This document shows positions 51,101 to 61,540 of a DNA stretch of 64,000 nt, piece by piece. Position 1 is the stretch's first letter. Every line of letters begins with the position of its first letter. The notes beneath the pieces are model-generated. The model was not told where the DNA came from, ran no database searches, and worked only from the letters and a program-made list of their open reading frames with translations. Both the position numbers and the translations under genes were made by a program. The DNA comes from Neospora caninum Liverpool (Eukaryota > Apicomplexa > Conoidasida > Eucoccidiorida > Sarcocystidae), in contig NC_018393.1 of NCBI RefSeq assembly GCF_000208865.1, positions 2,932,714 to 2,996,713 on the forward strand, in the 5' to 3' direction.

Positions 51101-52996
51101 ACACAAAAGTCTTCACAGATGGCTGCATTCTGTCACGAGGCTGCAGCGTGAGTGCCAGCACAGCGAAGATAACCATGAAATCTTTGTTCGCTTACGTTTT
51201 GAGGATAGAGGATATCTGAGGTGTATATTCCCCGAAGTTTAATGCTGGCACATATCTGCACGGACTTGAGGACCATTCCTTTGGGAACTAAGCGAGTGTA
51301 TTGTCCGAGAAGAGCAGAAGTGTTGATACATAGCATCGTCCACGCGCCAGGTGAAGGATGGCAAGGATACTGGATTGTCCTTGAAGTTACCTACGGGCAG
51401 ACGCCATAGCGTATCACGAAGGAAGTGGAGTCTGTATGGTCTCTGGTTCACCACGAAACTGTGCACGTCTCAGCATTCCACTTTCGATGCCGTCAGTCCT
51501 CGAACGATTTCTTCTAAGAGCCGTTTCCCACGCAAGAGGGAAATAATATATTTCCTTGTTACAAACAATCTGGACCCCGAAATGTGGCACAGTTTTTGCG
51601 CCCTTGGCAGTCACTGGCACGTAAGGGATACACCATGCAAGCAGAGTAGGCCACGGAGTAGATTCATAACTACAGCGCCGTTTTGACTGTGAAAGCAGCT
51701 GTTCAGTGCTATTTTGCAGATGTCACAAGGCTGCTCCCGCGCCTCAACAGGTGAAACTCTGGTATTTTGGGGGGTCGGACAACCAGAATGCCGTGCTTCC
51801 GCGGTGTGAATCAAACGCACCTTGGGCTCTTTAATCATGTTACTGAAGGTTGCTCTCACGGTTAACTTTTCGATCGTCGAGATGTCCATATGAATTACAA
51901 AATGCCGGGATTGCAGGGCTTTTACTTGCATGTAGATCTGCGAAACAAAGTTGACAGAAGGCTTTCTAGAAACACGAGGATTCCCGGTTGCACCTGTATC
52001 AACAAAGAGGTAGTGGATGCTAGGATCAGACGACTTCAGACTATCCTTGGTTGTACCTTACCAAGTAGAGTGGGACAGTAGGTGATGAAGCACAGTGAAC
52101 ATGATGGCTGTAGTCATGGGAGGATTGTAACGTTCCGTACAGTTGTAGGTGAAAGGCATATTCGAGACGTAGACTAGCGTTGGAGCGGGAGCGGATCGTT
52201 TGAACAGAGACACTATTTACTTATAATGTGATGATAACAGTGCATGGCATAGCCGCGTACTGACCGAATACAGTTGCAGAACCGCTGCAGACCAGTGTAG
52301 GCAGCACGCCTGGTGTCCGTTCTCCATCACTGGGGTGCCAGCCACGCATTCTGGTGAGGGGGTGACCCGCGATCTAGGCAGGTATGGGCTTTTCGAAGCA
52401 GGCCAGTCCTGTGTTGCCTATATCGGAGGAGCGTTCGCGCGGTCCTGCTGTATTCCCAGGCAGGAGTTTCCTAACAGCCGACTTACGTAAGAATCCTTGA
52501 GCCCAAGGGATTTCTGTCTTCCTTTCCCATGTGGTATTTGTAGGAAGTTATTCGCTGCAATTGTACCATAGATCCGGATGATGCGAACTCCGAGACCTTT
52601 GTCCTAGCATCAACAACATAGCGGACGTAACGAGAGGGCAGTGGCAACGGCGGATAACGTTTTGAGTTGTGCTGGCGGGACGACAGAGAGCATCGTCTGT
52701 GAATACCCCCGGCAAAGCCGTGCCTGCTGCCGTCCGCATAGTTGTGTGGTAAACTGGTTCTTGGCTCTCCCCCGCAACATGTTGTTTTATCTCCTTGTGG
52801 CTTGGGAATGGTTTTCGCAGAGACCCTCCGCACAGGCATGTGCAACTGCTACGCTACAGAGACCGGTGACAGGCTATCGCCTTACTATTTCCTCCGTCAC
52901 ATCCCCTTGACATTTGCAGTTTTCTTCGTCGTGCAGGGGAAACGCCTTCAAGACGTTCACGTAGGGCCCCTGACAGAGGAGATGCGCGGAAGCCAT
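33581..52996 (-). CDS. WDR90: WDR90/POC16-like centriolar protein
   Basis: WDR90/POC16 lines the inner wall of centriole microtubules and is needed for the inner scaffold and centriole stability. This minus-strand gene spans 19.4 kb in many exons. It has an N-terminal CFAP20-like domain followed by WD40 repeats in the order seen in animal WDR90. Exons with matching phases are 52996-52886, 52603-52487, 51937-51821 and 51390-51196, a long exon from 50820, then 49298-49178, 48835-48796, 48294-48226, 47878-47684, one ending at 46607, 46454-46339, 46031-45836 and 45221-45148, with many more down to the stop at 33581. Diagnostic blocks include FVIHMDISTIEKLTVRATFS, CLFGHTAAIDLLDVS, FSPFDEFCLISCGNENIRFW, VDYVSRRLQRVYKLHAAPIW, ATASEDGFVRVWPLTF, YTVSTDRSVRIWSLPDL, LVVCSSNSMMRFYDL and FATAGDDLTIRLWS. 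The start ATG (52994-52996) precedes GPYVNVLKAF, equivalent to the PxVNVFKHF start of the CFAP20 fold. Low-complexity linkers near 50.0-50.8 and 40.9-41.8 kb lengthen it. Exact boundaries of the downstream exons were not all resolved. Confidence 0.93.
45148..49298 (-). other. WDR90: WDR90: first WD40 propeller exons
   Basis: These exons encode the first propellers. The exon 49298-49178 ends ...AAAAPQI in phase 2 and joins 48835-48796 (RIWHVTGESPFCAA), then 48294-48226 (ILQCPSLVEIRVFRFDSQCR), then 47878-47684 (QLQIWDLSRLRSEGHCSLL). After less certain exons, one ending at 46607 (GCVAQ) joins VDYVSRRL in 46454-46339. That exon joins 46031-45836 (QLLCTAADGSVGILN), and later 45221-45148 encodes a complete strand set ending RIWSLPDLHE. 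The phase agreement over these joins is strong evidence for the model. A 40-base exon at 48796-48835 would be easy for gene finders to miss. Confidence 0.85.
46246..46264. repeat. AT microsatellite in a WDR90 intron
   Basis: About nine AT units lie in the intron between the exons ending at 46339 and starting at 46031 of the WDR90 gene. A shorter ATATACATACATATG run flanks it. Confidence 0.9.
51046..51066. repeat. AT microsatellite in a WDR90 intron
   Basis: About ten AT units lie in the intron between WDR90 exons 4 and 5. Conceptual translation gives a Tyr-Ile repeat, which is an artefact of the repeat and not protein. Confidence 0.9.
51196..52996 (-). other. WDR90: WDR90: CFAP20-like (DUF667) domain exons
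   Basis: Four consecutive phase-0 exons of 111, 117, 117 and 195 bases (37, 39, 39 and 65 codons) encode the domain. It starts MASAHLLCQGPYVNVLKAF, continues GDVTEEI then DKGLGVRIIRIYGTIAANNF, LQIPHGKGRQKSLGL, IYMQVKALQSRHFVIHMDI, then WTMLCINTSALL and IQ-CASIKLRGIYTSDILYP-type blocks. These correspond one to one with CFAP20 blocks (DKALKCTVFRIRG, NYIQLPK, SLGLTGRYLY, WTCLQLDL, KSIKLCSNLLVKNIFTSDL). In WDR90 this domain binds the microtubule wall. Its presence separates WDR90 from generic WD40 proteins. Confidence 0.92.
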
Positions 52997-53300
52997 CCTG
53001 TCGACTGAACGTGCCGTCAGAAAAGCTGCATCTCGCTGGTGTGAGGCTTAATATGTTAACGCCTCTTCATTACTACTGGCGTACAAAGACAGTCTCGTGA
53101 CACAGGAGCCCCTGGAGAAGGACCCTGGGCGTTGGAGTCACTCTAGGATAACATGATCCCTCCCACGGCTAGTCACTATGCCTTAGGATTCACTTTACAG
53201 CGTGAATACCCCTAATTTCAGCAGGGTTTCAGATAGAAGAAACAATCAGATGAGCGAAAGGTACGTTGACTCGATCGTGCATGCATCGCTTTTCTAACAC
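52997..53300. promoter_or_regulatory. WDR90 promoter region with TGCATGC
   Basis: These bases lie directly upstream of the WDR90 start codon. A TGCATGC palindrome at 53278-53284 (extended as TGCATGCAT) sits about 280 bases from it and also lies just upstream of plus-strand candidate exons, so it could serve both directions. This is positional inference only. Confidence 0.35.
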
Positions 53301-53430
53301 ATGGGATGGGTAGACGAGAAGGGCCGGGAGACAGGTGAATTATTTCATAGAGGACCGATCAGTGTGAAAGAGCTTCCAAACTCATTGCCGTTGCTCTTCA
53401 TTGTGAAAGATAAACGAAACCGGTACAGCT

Positions 53431-56400
53431 ACCCCCGTAATTGTCGTGCGAGGCCTGGGCACTCCACCTATCATCAGTGCAGGAGCATGCACTTTCCTCG
53501 TTTGTTGCTGGCTGCTGTTATTGTTCCTGGTTGCACCCAATGCGCCATTTGGAAAAGTCGATTTCCAGTCGAAATTCCACCCTTGTCATAGATTTGCCTT
53601 TTCAGTTAATGTGATCCACAAAAATCTCCTTCACGAGAGTGACGCTCGGAATTTTACTCAGTGCCACTTCACTTGATTCAGGCGTGGAAGGAACAACATT
53701 TGTGTTGATCTTGTTTCTGCTCTGGTTCTCCTTTTCAGAGAGTACGCTTGCACCCAGTGGGTGGGCGAGAAATCTGCGTTAGTTATTCACGGAGTCTTTT
53801 CGAGGGTAGATGCAGCAGGTTTCGCTTCCTCTTCAGTTCACGCCAGGCAGCAGTCGGAAGGTAGAACACACAATCTAGCGCACGCGGCACCGCGTAGCGG
53901 CAACTGCGACGAGAAATTGGAAAAACGAAAAGAAGCCCCATTTGTGGCTCACACATCGTTTTTTCCTCTGCTTAGGGATCACTGGGGAACGAGGCTACGA
54001 CGCGCCGATACGTTTTGTGAGCTGAGATGTTCTTGTGGACGGCTTGATAGTTACATTGCCGGTATCCACTTCGGCTCCAGCATTTTTCACAAGCTTTCTA
54101 ACCAGTAGCGTCGCATGATGCGGCCGACACTGGCATTGTAACCGCTCACATCACGCCCAATCGACACTCCGTTGAGAAAGTAGCACCAGGCGTTTCCTGT
54201 GTCTGACCAGCGCGCGCGATACTCTAGATAATTTCCAGCTATCCTGGGTAAGTTTGCAGCAAGGGTTTAGTGCCGTGGAAGCTGTCTAATGTACTGCAGA
54301 GGCTTCCTGGTGATCGCCCAGCGCACGTGTTCTACAGGTCAACAATCAGGGGTCCCACAACGATGTGACAATCCGGGTTTTCTGTCGTTTAGAAAGACCC
54401 GTGGTTCTACAGCCCCGGGCAACAGCCGTACGCCACAGCAGCGGGGCATTTGGTACGCCTTGAAGCTCATTGAAAAAAACCAGTGAATTCACTCGCCCTT
54501 TCTGGTTTGACGCGGTAAGATACTGCATCCTAGGCGCTATTTCCCGCTGCTGGAAAGACCGCCTCATGACTGAAATACGTTTTGTTCGGATATCCGTCCG
54601 AAAAAATAGGGGCGAGCGACACATCTGGGCAACGCGTTTGGAAAGCATGTCTTATCGCGTGCGTGTGAGGTAGTTAATCACTTATGAATGAACACATACA
54701 TGTCGACCGAGCATTTGCCATTCTCCAAGATCACGTTTACGTGCTGCATGTTTGAATTTGCTGAGACCAACGACAGCGTCGTCTGCGGTCCCCACTCCAT
54801 GTCGTGAACTGCGCCTGGTTCGAAGACGGTGCACCCCGGTCTCGAATAGTGAAGTTATGTGGTTAGATGATGCGTTTTAATGTGAGAGTGGAGACCAGCA
54901 CGGCCCTTGTTAAGGCCAAAAATGTGTTCGCAGTTGGCGAGTTGCCGGGGTTACAGCACAAACTGTTATGAAACGTGCACTCGTACACTCATCCTCTGTA
55001 GTATACGAAATCCTCTTTCTGTTTCTTTCGTAAGTATCAGTGTTGCGCATCTCAAAAGTGAGAAAGAGATTCAAGGACGCGCCTGAGGTAGCTGAGGACA
55101 ATGGATCAGGCTACGTAACTCCTTTTTGGGGCACCCTAAAAGGTACTTTCTGATTCTGTGCACGCCAGCGAATCTGGGTAGAGGCAGCTGAAAAGGCCGC
55201 ATTCACTAAAGCCACACTGACAGTCAGTTGGCGAAAATGCCTTGAACTTGTGTTGACGGTCAGATGACCGGCACGTTATGCCTTTTGTTTCCTGCCACCA
55301 GCCGTGTACCTGTCATGCAACGGGATGCTGGGCTGGTGATGGCGTCACGAGTCAAGGTCACTGAAAAGCCTACGTTCCTCGTGGAAACAAGGACCTACAG
55401 AGTTAACGAAGGAAACGCTCCGCTCAGCACAGGGCACGGATATACCTTACATCCCAGACACGTTCTATGGGAACTCCAGGCGAAGCTTGCCGAGCAGGAA
55501 GTCCGGCGCTGTTCAGACGAAATATACCAAAGTGAGCAATGGTGACTTCCTTTCTTCTGTTACTGAGAGCAGCTCGTCACCTGTGCAGGCTACCAGCAAA
55601 TGAAATCTGAGTGAGACGTGACTCGGTTCGACCGTCGAGGCACACTGGTTTTCCACAAGAGACACACGTCTACAGAACTGCCTTCGTAACATTGACAACG
55701 ATGGCAACTTTGGAGCTTGCGGTGCGACCTGAAATGTTCGCCCTATTGATCGGAGCCGTCCCATCCTGCACATCAAGAGACAAGTGGCAAGGCGTAGCGC
55801 GACGGCTGAATGAACAGCTCCCCAGAAGTGTGTGCGGCTGCCGAAGACTGGTGGGAAGGGGATTCTTGAGCTGAGCGTTGTTTACTCCCGAACTGTTGTT
55901 TCGTGAGTTGACTATGCCACTGAGACAACCATGTCTCTAGACTGATTCCGGGTTATGTCTTCGAGTGTTCATCTCAATGCCGTAGTTTCGCCAACGTACC
56001 ATTTGTTCGGCCATCTGTTTCATGTCCATGAATGAAGGCGAGGCCCCCGAGACTATCCTTGAAAAAGACTGGTCCCAGCTCTCGCAGGGCCGCCAGAGCG
56101 AGCATGACAACCGGTGCCTACCTGCGTGAGCACATCGCATTTGTACAACAGGAGATGTTTCCGTCATGGTCACAATGCTCGTCTGTACCCATCTTCTACC
56201 CATTTGGGCACCGCTGCACTCTGAATGCGGAACCAGCAAAATGGATGCGGAAAACGACGGCCATATCACGTGTCCAAAGAACTAACAACCATCGACAGGA
56301 TGAGGGACACAAAACATGCGAAGACCTGCACTGTGGGAACTTCCTAGTTTCCGTGCCCCAACTTGTAGAGACGCCGTCATTGTGAACGAAGTACTGTCCA

Positions 56401-57483
56401 CGAGGACAGTGATTCACTTTGGCCTACCATGTTTTCCAAAATGCGGGACACACACTTGCTCATTTGACTCAGATCCACTCAACATCGTGTGATTGGCGTC
56501 TGAGAGATCAGTTCTGTACCCACTCAGCGTGCACAGTGTGATGCTGCAAGGTTGGTGGAGAATAACAATCCAAACTGCGTCGTTTGTCACCAGCGTGTCT
56601 GGTGACGGAGATATGGATCGAGGCATCTCGGGCTAGTCCGTCATTGTCTGTTTTAACTCGATGCAGCTGACCGCATGCCGTATGCAGAAATCGATCAACC
56701 CTGAAACTTTCGTGCGCGCACATTCAGGTCTGAGCATGGATCAGCCTACCCACCGGGTTGTAGTGGAAGATGGGTATAGCCGTAACCCTCCAGCGTGTGC
56801 GTATTCATCAGGCCAACAGAGATAGCCTGCGCAAATAAGGAAAAGCTTTATTCCGTTCTTCAAAATGGCACGTCCAGCATGACCCACTCTTGAAAAAGCG
56901 CAGGAATATGGAGCTAGCGTGCCGTTGAGAGTACGGGGGGTTCGGAAATTCTTCGCGAACGGAAAAGGCCTAGACTGACTCGGGTGTTCTCAGCATCACC
57001 CACTGTCTCACTCATTTACAGCTCGTCGTGCCTGCCTGCTCAAGTTATTCACTGCCTTGTTTTGCCTTCGTAACGTAACGTCACAAATGCGAAAAACTTT
57101 ATTGCCCGTATACAGTCAAACTGGAGAACGCGACAGTGCAAGATTCTGCGGACCTTTATGGAATCAGACACTCCATACGACTGACTCTGACAGTGCGGCA
57201 TTTGCGCCGTTGCATTGCACGAGGTGTATCTGAACCTGACTGAATATCGACTTGTCGTTTGGCGTTATCCACGACAGCCCGCCAAGAGAGAGAGACGTAT
57301 CGTGGCAGACTTCAAGATTCAGGACATTCTGATCTCGCACGCCCAACCCGGCGTTACCTGGAAATACAGTCTTGGGAATTCATTGGCGTTGTTGTTCAGA
57401 GGGACTGTGACTGTGCCGCCAACAAAATCTTCGCCTTTTTTATGAAGGTGAACCTCGAAAGGCTTTCAACAGCGATGAATTAA
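53431..57483 (+). CDS. Candidate spliced single- or two-pass membrane protein, possibly TMEM231-like
   Basis: Several plus-strand exons follow strong polypyrimidine tracts, notably those ending at about 53739, 53975, 54341 and 55304. Pieces in order are a membrane helix GACTFLVCCWLLLLFLVA followed by FGKVDFQSKFHPCHRFAF (about 53.48-53.6 kb), EYACTQWVGEKSALVIHGVF (53.74 kb), DHWGTRLRRADTFCELRCSC (53.98 kb), VNNQGSHNDVTIRVFCRLER (54.34 kb), VMQRDAGLVMASRVKVTEK to LHPRHVLWELQAKLAEQ (55.3-55.5 kb) and RRIVADFKIQDILISHAQPG (57.3 kb). The order loosely follows TMEM231, a transition-zone protein: N-terminal helix, beta-rich middle, then a YPxxxISYQPGxW-like block before a last helix. Similarity is weak, phases are not closed, and no second helix was found, so the name is a guess. 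A minus-strand frame at 55937-56269 overlaps. Confidence 0.25.
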
Positions 57484-59032
57484 GGCCACAGCAGCCGCAA
57501 GCACAGGCGAAGGGGACTTCACAAGATGTGGACGACTTGCAATGTCTTAGTAGCAGATAACGTCACACGAGCAATCGCCCGGCCGTGCGCTAATGTTGAG
57601 ATCGTAGTGGAAGCCCTTACATGGGAAAACACATGCAGGCCACTTCCATTCGCTCCGCAGCTGATTGAAGTCGCACCAATGAGCCTGGACACCACGGAGG
57701 GGAAGCGGAAATCACCCACAGACGGCGGATACAAGGCTGGCAGGCTAACAACGGGGCCGAGGAGAGCTGAGGGCTACTCTGTCTGACGTCCTGCTCTGAT
57801 CACTCCCTGCCATTCTGTTGGATTGAAGCGTTCTTCTCAGGATAAGCAGATCTCTCTGTTGGGAGGATGGCAAGCGTACTTGTCTCTCCTTTTGTCCTGT
57901 CGACGGTCAAAGCCGTCTCCAACGTAGTCGATAGACCAAGCTGAACAAAGGAGGTGACGCAGGCATTTTTAGGTGCTGCAGGTGTCTAGGGATAGTGGTG
58001 ACAGGTGATCCGGCCCTTTTGCTTATGACGAAACACTTAGCTGAACGGAAGCGGCGGGAGTACCATGCCAGCTACCGTTGCAGCATGAAGGCACGTGTAG
58101 GTGCACGGATTTAAGCTCTCGCATCAGCGGGCCGTTGCTAGCCCCTCGTGCGGTCTGAAATGGACCGTACCACCAGCACAAGATGAAGGGGGAGTGCTCC
58201 ACGACACAAAACGACACGTAGGCGACGCTACAAATCGTGAGGACAGGCAGTTTCAGGCAACACGTCTCCCTTCCTGTTCTTTAGGAAATAAAGCACGAGG
58301 GGACAGTGGTGAAAAGCACTGTTGGTTGGCCGTAACAAATTGCGATAGGCGTCCGCGACGGTGCCATGTCTGTTCCGCTTGTTCCCCTGCTCCTCGTCTT
58401 CAACAAAAGTCTCGTCATATCGCACGTGCCAATGCAGTCGTGGTAAACCTACCGCTTGACTGGGGCAACTGCAACTCGTATAGGAGATACCTGTCCCAGA
58501 TAGCCAAGCGCAAAAGACACACATCCGAGTGCCTGTTGTCTGCATACGCTTCCCAGGCAGCGGTGCAGTGCCGCCGTTGTGGGCGTCCTCCGTCGCACCT
58601 GCACTCTCCTTCTGGACCGAAGCTCGGTGAGCCTTCTGAGCAGATTCTGCACCGTGTTGGTCCAAACTACGGGTACTTACACGAATTTTGGGCAGATCCA
58701 TTCGAGCGCACGCGCCCACGGTTGGAGTTGGTTCAGGAAGCTTTTCCGAGCTGAGGCAATCGTCAGCCAAGAGGAGGAAACAACGGCAACTGAGATAAAC
58801 CTCCGTGCGCAGAGGTCTAGAGTTCAGGATCACAGGATGAGGCAGCTTGTATCCTGCTGTCCGTCACTTCAGATGGAGTCAGCTGAGAAGGAGCAGCCTA
58901 CTAGGGTGATCTTCATCCCTGCACCGGAAAGCAAGCTGTGATGCAAGAACTACGAAAGACGGGTCATCTTTTTCCCTATCTAAAGACGTGAGTGAGCGAG
59001 TACGTCTTACATAGCCTATACAGGAAGCTCCG
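57484..59032. other. Unassigned region with overlapping opposite-strand frames
   Basis: Frames of about 200 codons exist on both strands at 58101-58754 (+) and 58228-58833 (-). Neither has a recognisable domain and at most one can be real. A plus-strand frame at 57526-57786 follows a possible acceptor but lacks any family motif. Confidence 0.3.
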
Positions 59033-61540
59033 CTATCGATGATTTTCTAGTGCTTGGGACCACTGCGCTACCCGTGGCACGGGCGACGTAGTCATCCCAA
59101 GTGAACCTCGCCTTGGCTTGCCCAGGTTCCTTAGTTGCCTGCGACAAGCTCGGCTGTAGGCCTGCCTACAGCCCCTGTCACGTCCCTCACTTTCTTGGTG
59201 GAGCACATCAGGACTCGAACCACTTTCACCATGGCCGTTCTTATCCCCCTGCTGGTTTAGGATTGCCTCAGGAGTGGAACAGTCGATGTCATGTGCCCCA
59301 GTCCTGTCGAAGCTTTCGATCTCCCCCCAAGCAGACCACACCACCTCCTGGCTCATCGGTACTGCTTTTGGATTGACCGTGGAGGGTGGGGACTCGACAG
59401 CGGCATCGACTGTCTTGCATCCTTCGTCATACTGTGTCACGTCCTCAATGGTGTACTCGTACGGGACACCCTGCACTCGCAGTAAAAAAGCGAATATGCT
59501 GTAGTCTTCCAGGCACAGTTCAGGCACACACCGCCTGGGGAACTGGGGACCGCCCAGCGCCTCCACTGGTCAACAAAGCAAGGTTCATTGATTAAATGCT
59601 ATCTCCTAAGGACTGGAAGCGATTCGCAGACTGGATCGGGTAGAGCGGTGGACCAGAACGTGTGTGCTGCGCGAGATGCGTACCCGCGGAGTCGCTGCCC
59701 GGAAGGTCTTGCCGAACTCAGAGAAGCCTGGCTGCCAGAGGGGACAACGACAACCTCGTATCACATCGCGGTTCCGTGGTGATTCACAATGCGTAGATTC
59801 ATGATGGAGAAGCGAGCGGCAGCAAGCTGAGAGCTGAGCGATGTCTCCACGGTCTGCTCCAATGCACCACAACGACAGAATACATCACAATACATCATCT
59901 AACCCAGGCGACGAAACTGACGCCATCTAGCCGAGAGCGGTGCAATCAGTAACCAAGGGGAAAGCGGCCAGGGAACGTCGCCCCCGATGGTATTTGGACC
60001 TGATCTTACGAGCTTGCAAGTGTATATGTGGTTTGCTATGTTGCCGTAGAATGCATGAAGTGGGATAATTGTAGATTGAAGAACATCAGTAACCAGACCG
60101 ACCCGTGGAACAACGTACCGTCATCCTGACGACGCTCCCTCTTTGGGTGTAGGTGATATGGCAAAGAACAACGTCCTCTGCCGGTAGCCTAAGCGACAGC
60201 ATAACGTAAATATCCCCAGAGGCAGCAAGGCGCTGCATGCTACCGTCAAAAACAATGTATGCTGCGTCTCAGTAGCATTCCGCCGATAAAACCGGGCGTG
60301 CGCCTACAGAGAGACAACGCCGGAAATGGACGGCGCGTGAGGTCCCCGTCAAGCTCACCCTGTGCTCCCGATCGATGCCATAATGTACATTGTTTGAGCA
60401 CAGAATCGCTCTGCGGGGCTCAGCACCTCGGAGCCGGCTCCGGGCTCTGTTCGGACTTGGGCCATCGGGGCTTGTCTGCGAAGGAACTCGCAAGGGAACT
60501 CCGTCTGTGCTGCTCGTTCAAAGTTTCCGGGAGGAAACCAAAGAGATGAGGGGAGAAAAACCACCAACGTACGTTCACAGGACAGCGCGACGAAAGGTTT
60601 CGTCGACCCGGCTCCGTAGAGGAAGCTGTCCAGCTGCCATTCTTAGATACGGACGATTTGCTTATGCATGTGAGTCGCCAAAAACAACCGAACACTTGCA
60701 TCCTTTAACAGGTTGAGGATCGTTGTTTCATGAGAGGACCCGGAGAACCAGTGCGGCAGGGGTGTTAGCCCCTGCCTGTGCTGATAATGTTTCGGCGAAT
60801 CGGCGCAACGCGCCTGGCGAATAACTATCCCTGTTTGGCGGTGACACGTCACATGCAAACACGTAGTCTTGAAGGAATCCGAACGAAACCTCCAGACAGG
60901 GAAGGTTCGACGTGATGAGCCCAAATTAGCGCGTATCCGTCCTGGGGTCGGTTCTTTTCGACGAAGGAGAACGTTTCACTCTTCCGTGATTCGGACTCAC
61001 AAGGCATCCGAATTGTAGAGAGGCGGGCTGGCGTAGAAGTCATGGAAAGCTTGAATTTGTCTCGGGATACAGCCGTCTGACAGATCCCGATCAGTAAATG
61101 TGTAGATGACGTCGCTGAGACGTGTGGAAGGTACTGCTCTGCCCTCCCTGAGCAGCTTTATGTGCGACTGAAAGAGCTCGAACTTTTTACTTTCTGCCCG
61201 AACGTGACAGGAGGCATTCATGTATACCGCTTCCTCTCTGAGAACAGGATCACATTCACGAAGAGGTGAAACAGTAACTGAACCTCTCCACACCTTCCGA
61301 TGCAGCAGTGAATGCGGAGCCGCTGGCCGACGCCAACTCACTCCCGACCCCCCCTCTCCCCCCGGATAGGAAATGACTGTTGAATCCCTCCTCTGACTTG
61401 CATGTTATTCGCTTTCTTTTGGCTACAACTCTATCACTTGCGTTCGGGCTCTTGAGTCGGTGACCTGCAGCCGCGCGCGCGGCGAAAACAAACCGCGGAA
61501 GCGCATCTGATTGCTCCGCTTGGCCGAAGATCCCGACCAA
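59033..61540 (-). CDS. Candidate spliced minus-strand gene, unassigned
   Basis: I do not recognise this protein. Plausible minus-strand exons in coding order: 61076-60853 begins after CTGTCAG and reads TAVSRDKFKLSMTSTPARLS then DGYALIWAHHVEPSLSGGF, ending in a GTGACG donor in phase 2. A later exon ends at 60359 with SPAERFCAQTMYIMASIGST before a GTGAGC donor. Another lies around 59.6-59.8 kb. A long one starts at 59565 after GACCAG with CVPELCLEDYSIFAFLLRVQ and VPYEYTIEDVTQYDEGCK, and ends near 59033. Upstream, 61540-61256 could hold the N-terminus (MVGIFGQAEQSDALPRFVF). The amino-acid composition looks like globular protein, but I could not close the phases or find a domain. Lineage-specific gene or chance frames remain possible. 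Confidence 0.27.

Noticed and set aside
58101..58833. Opposite-strand frames of about 200 codons each
   Set aside because: They overlap almost completely, neither shows a domain, and there is no evidence to choose between them.
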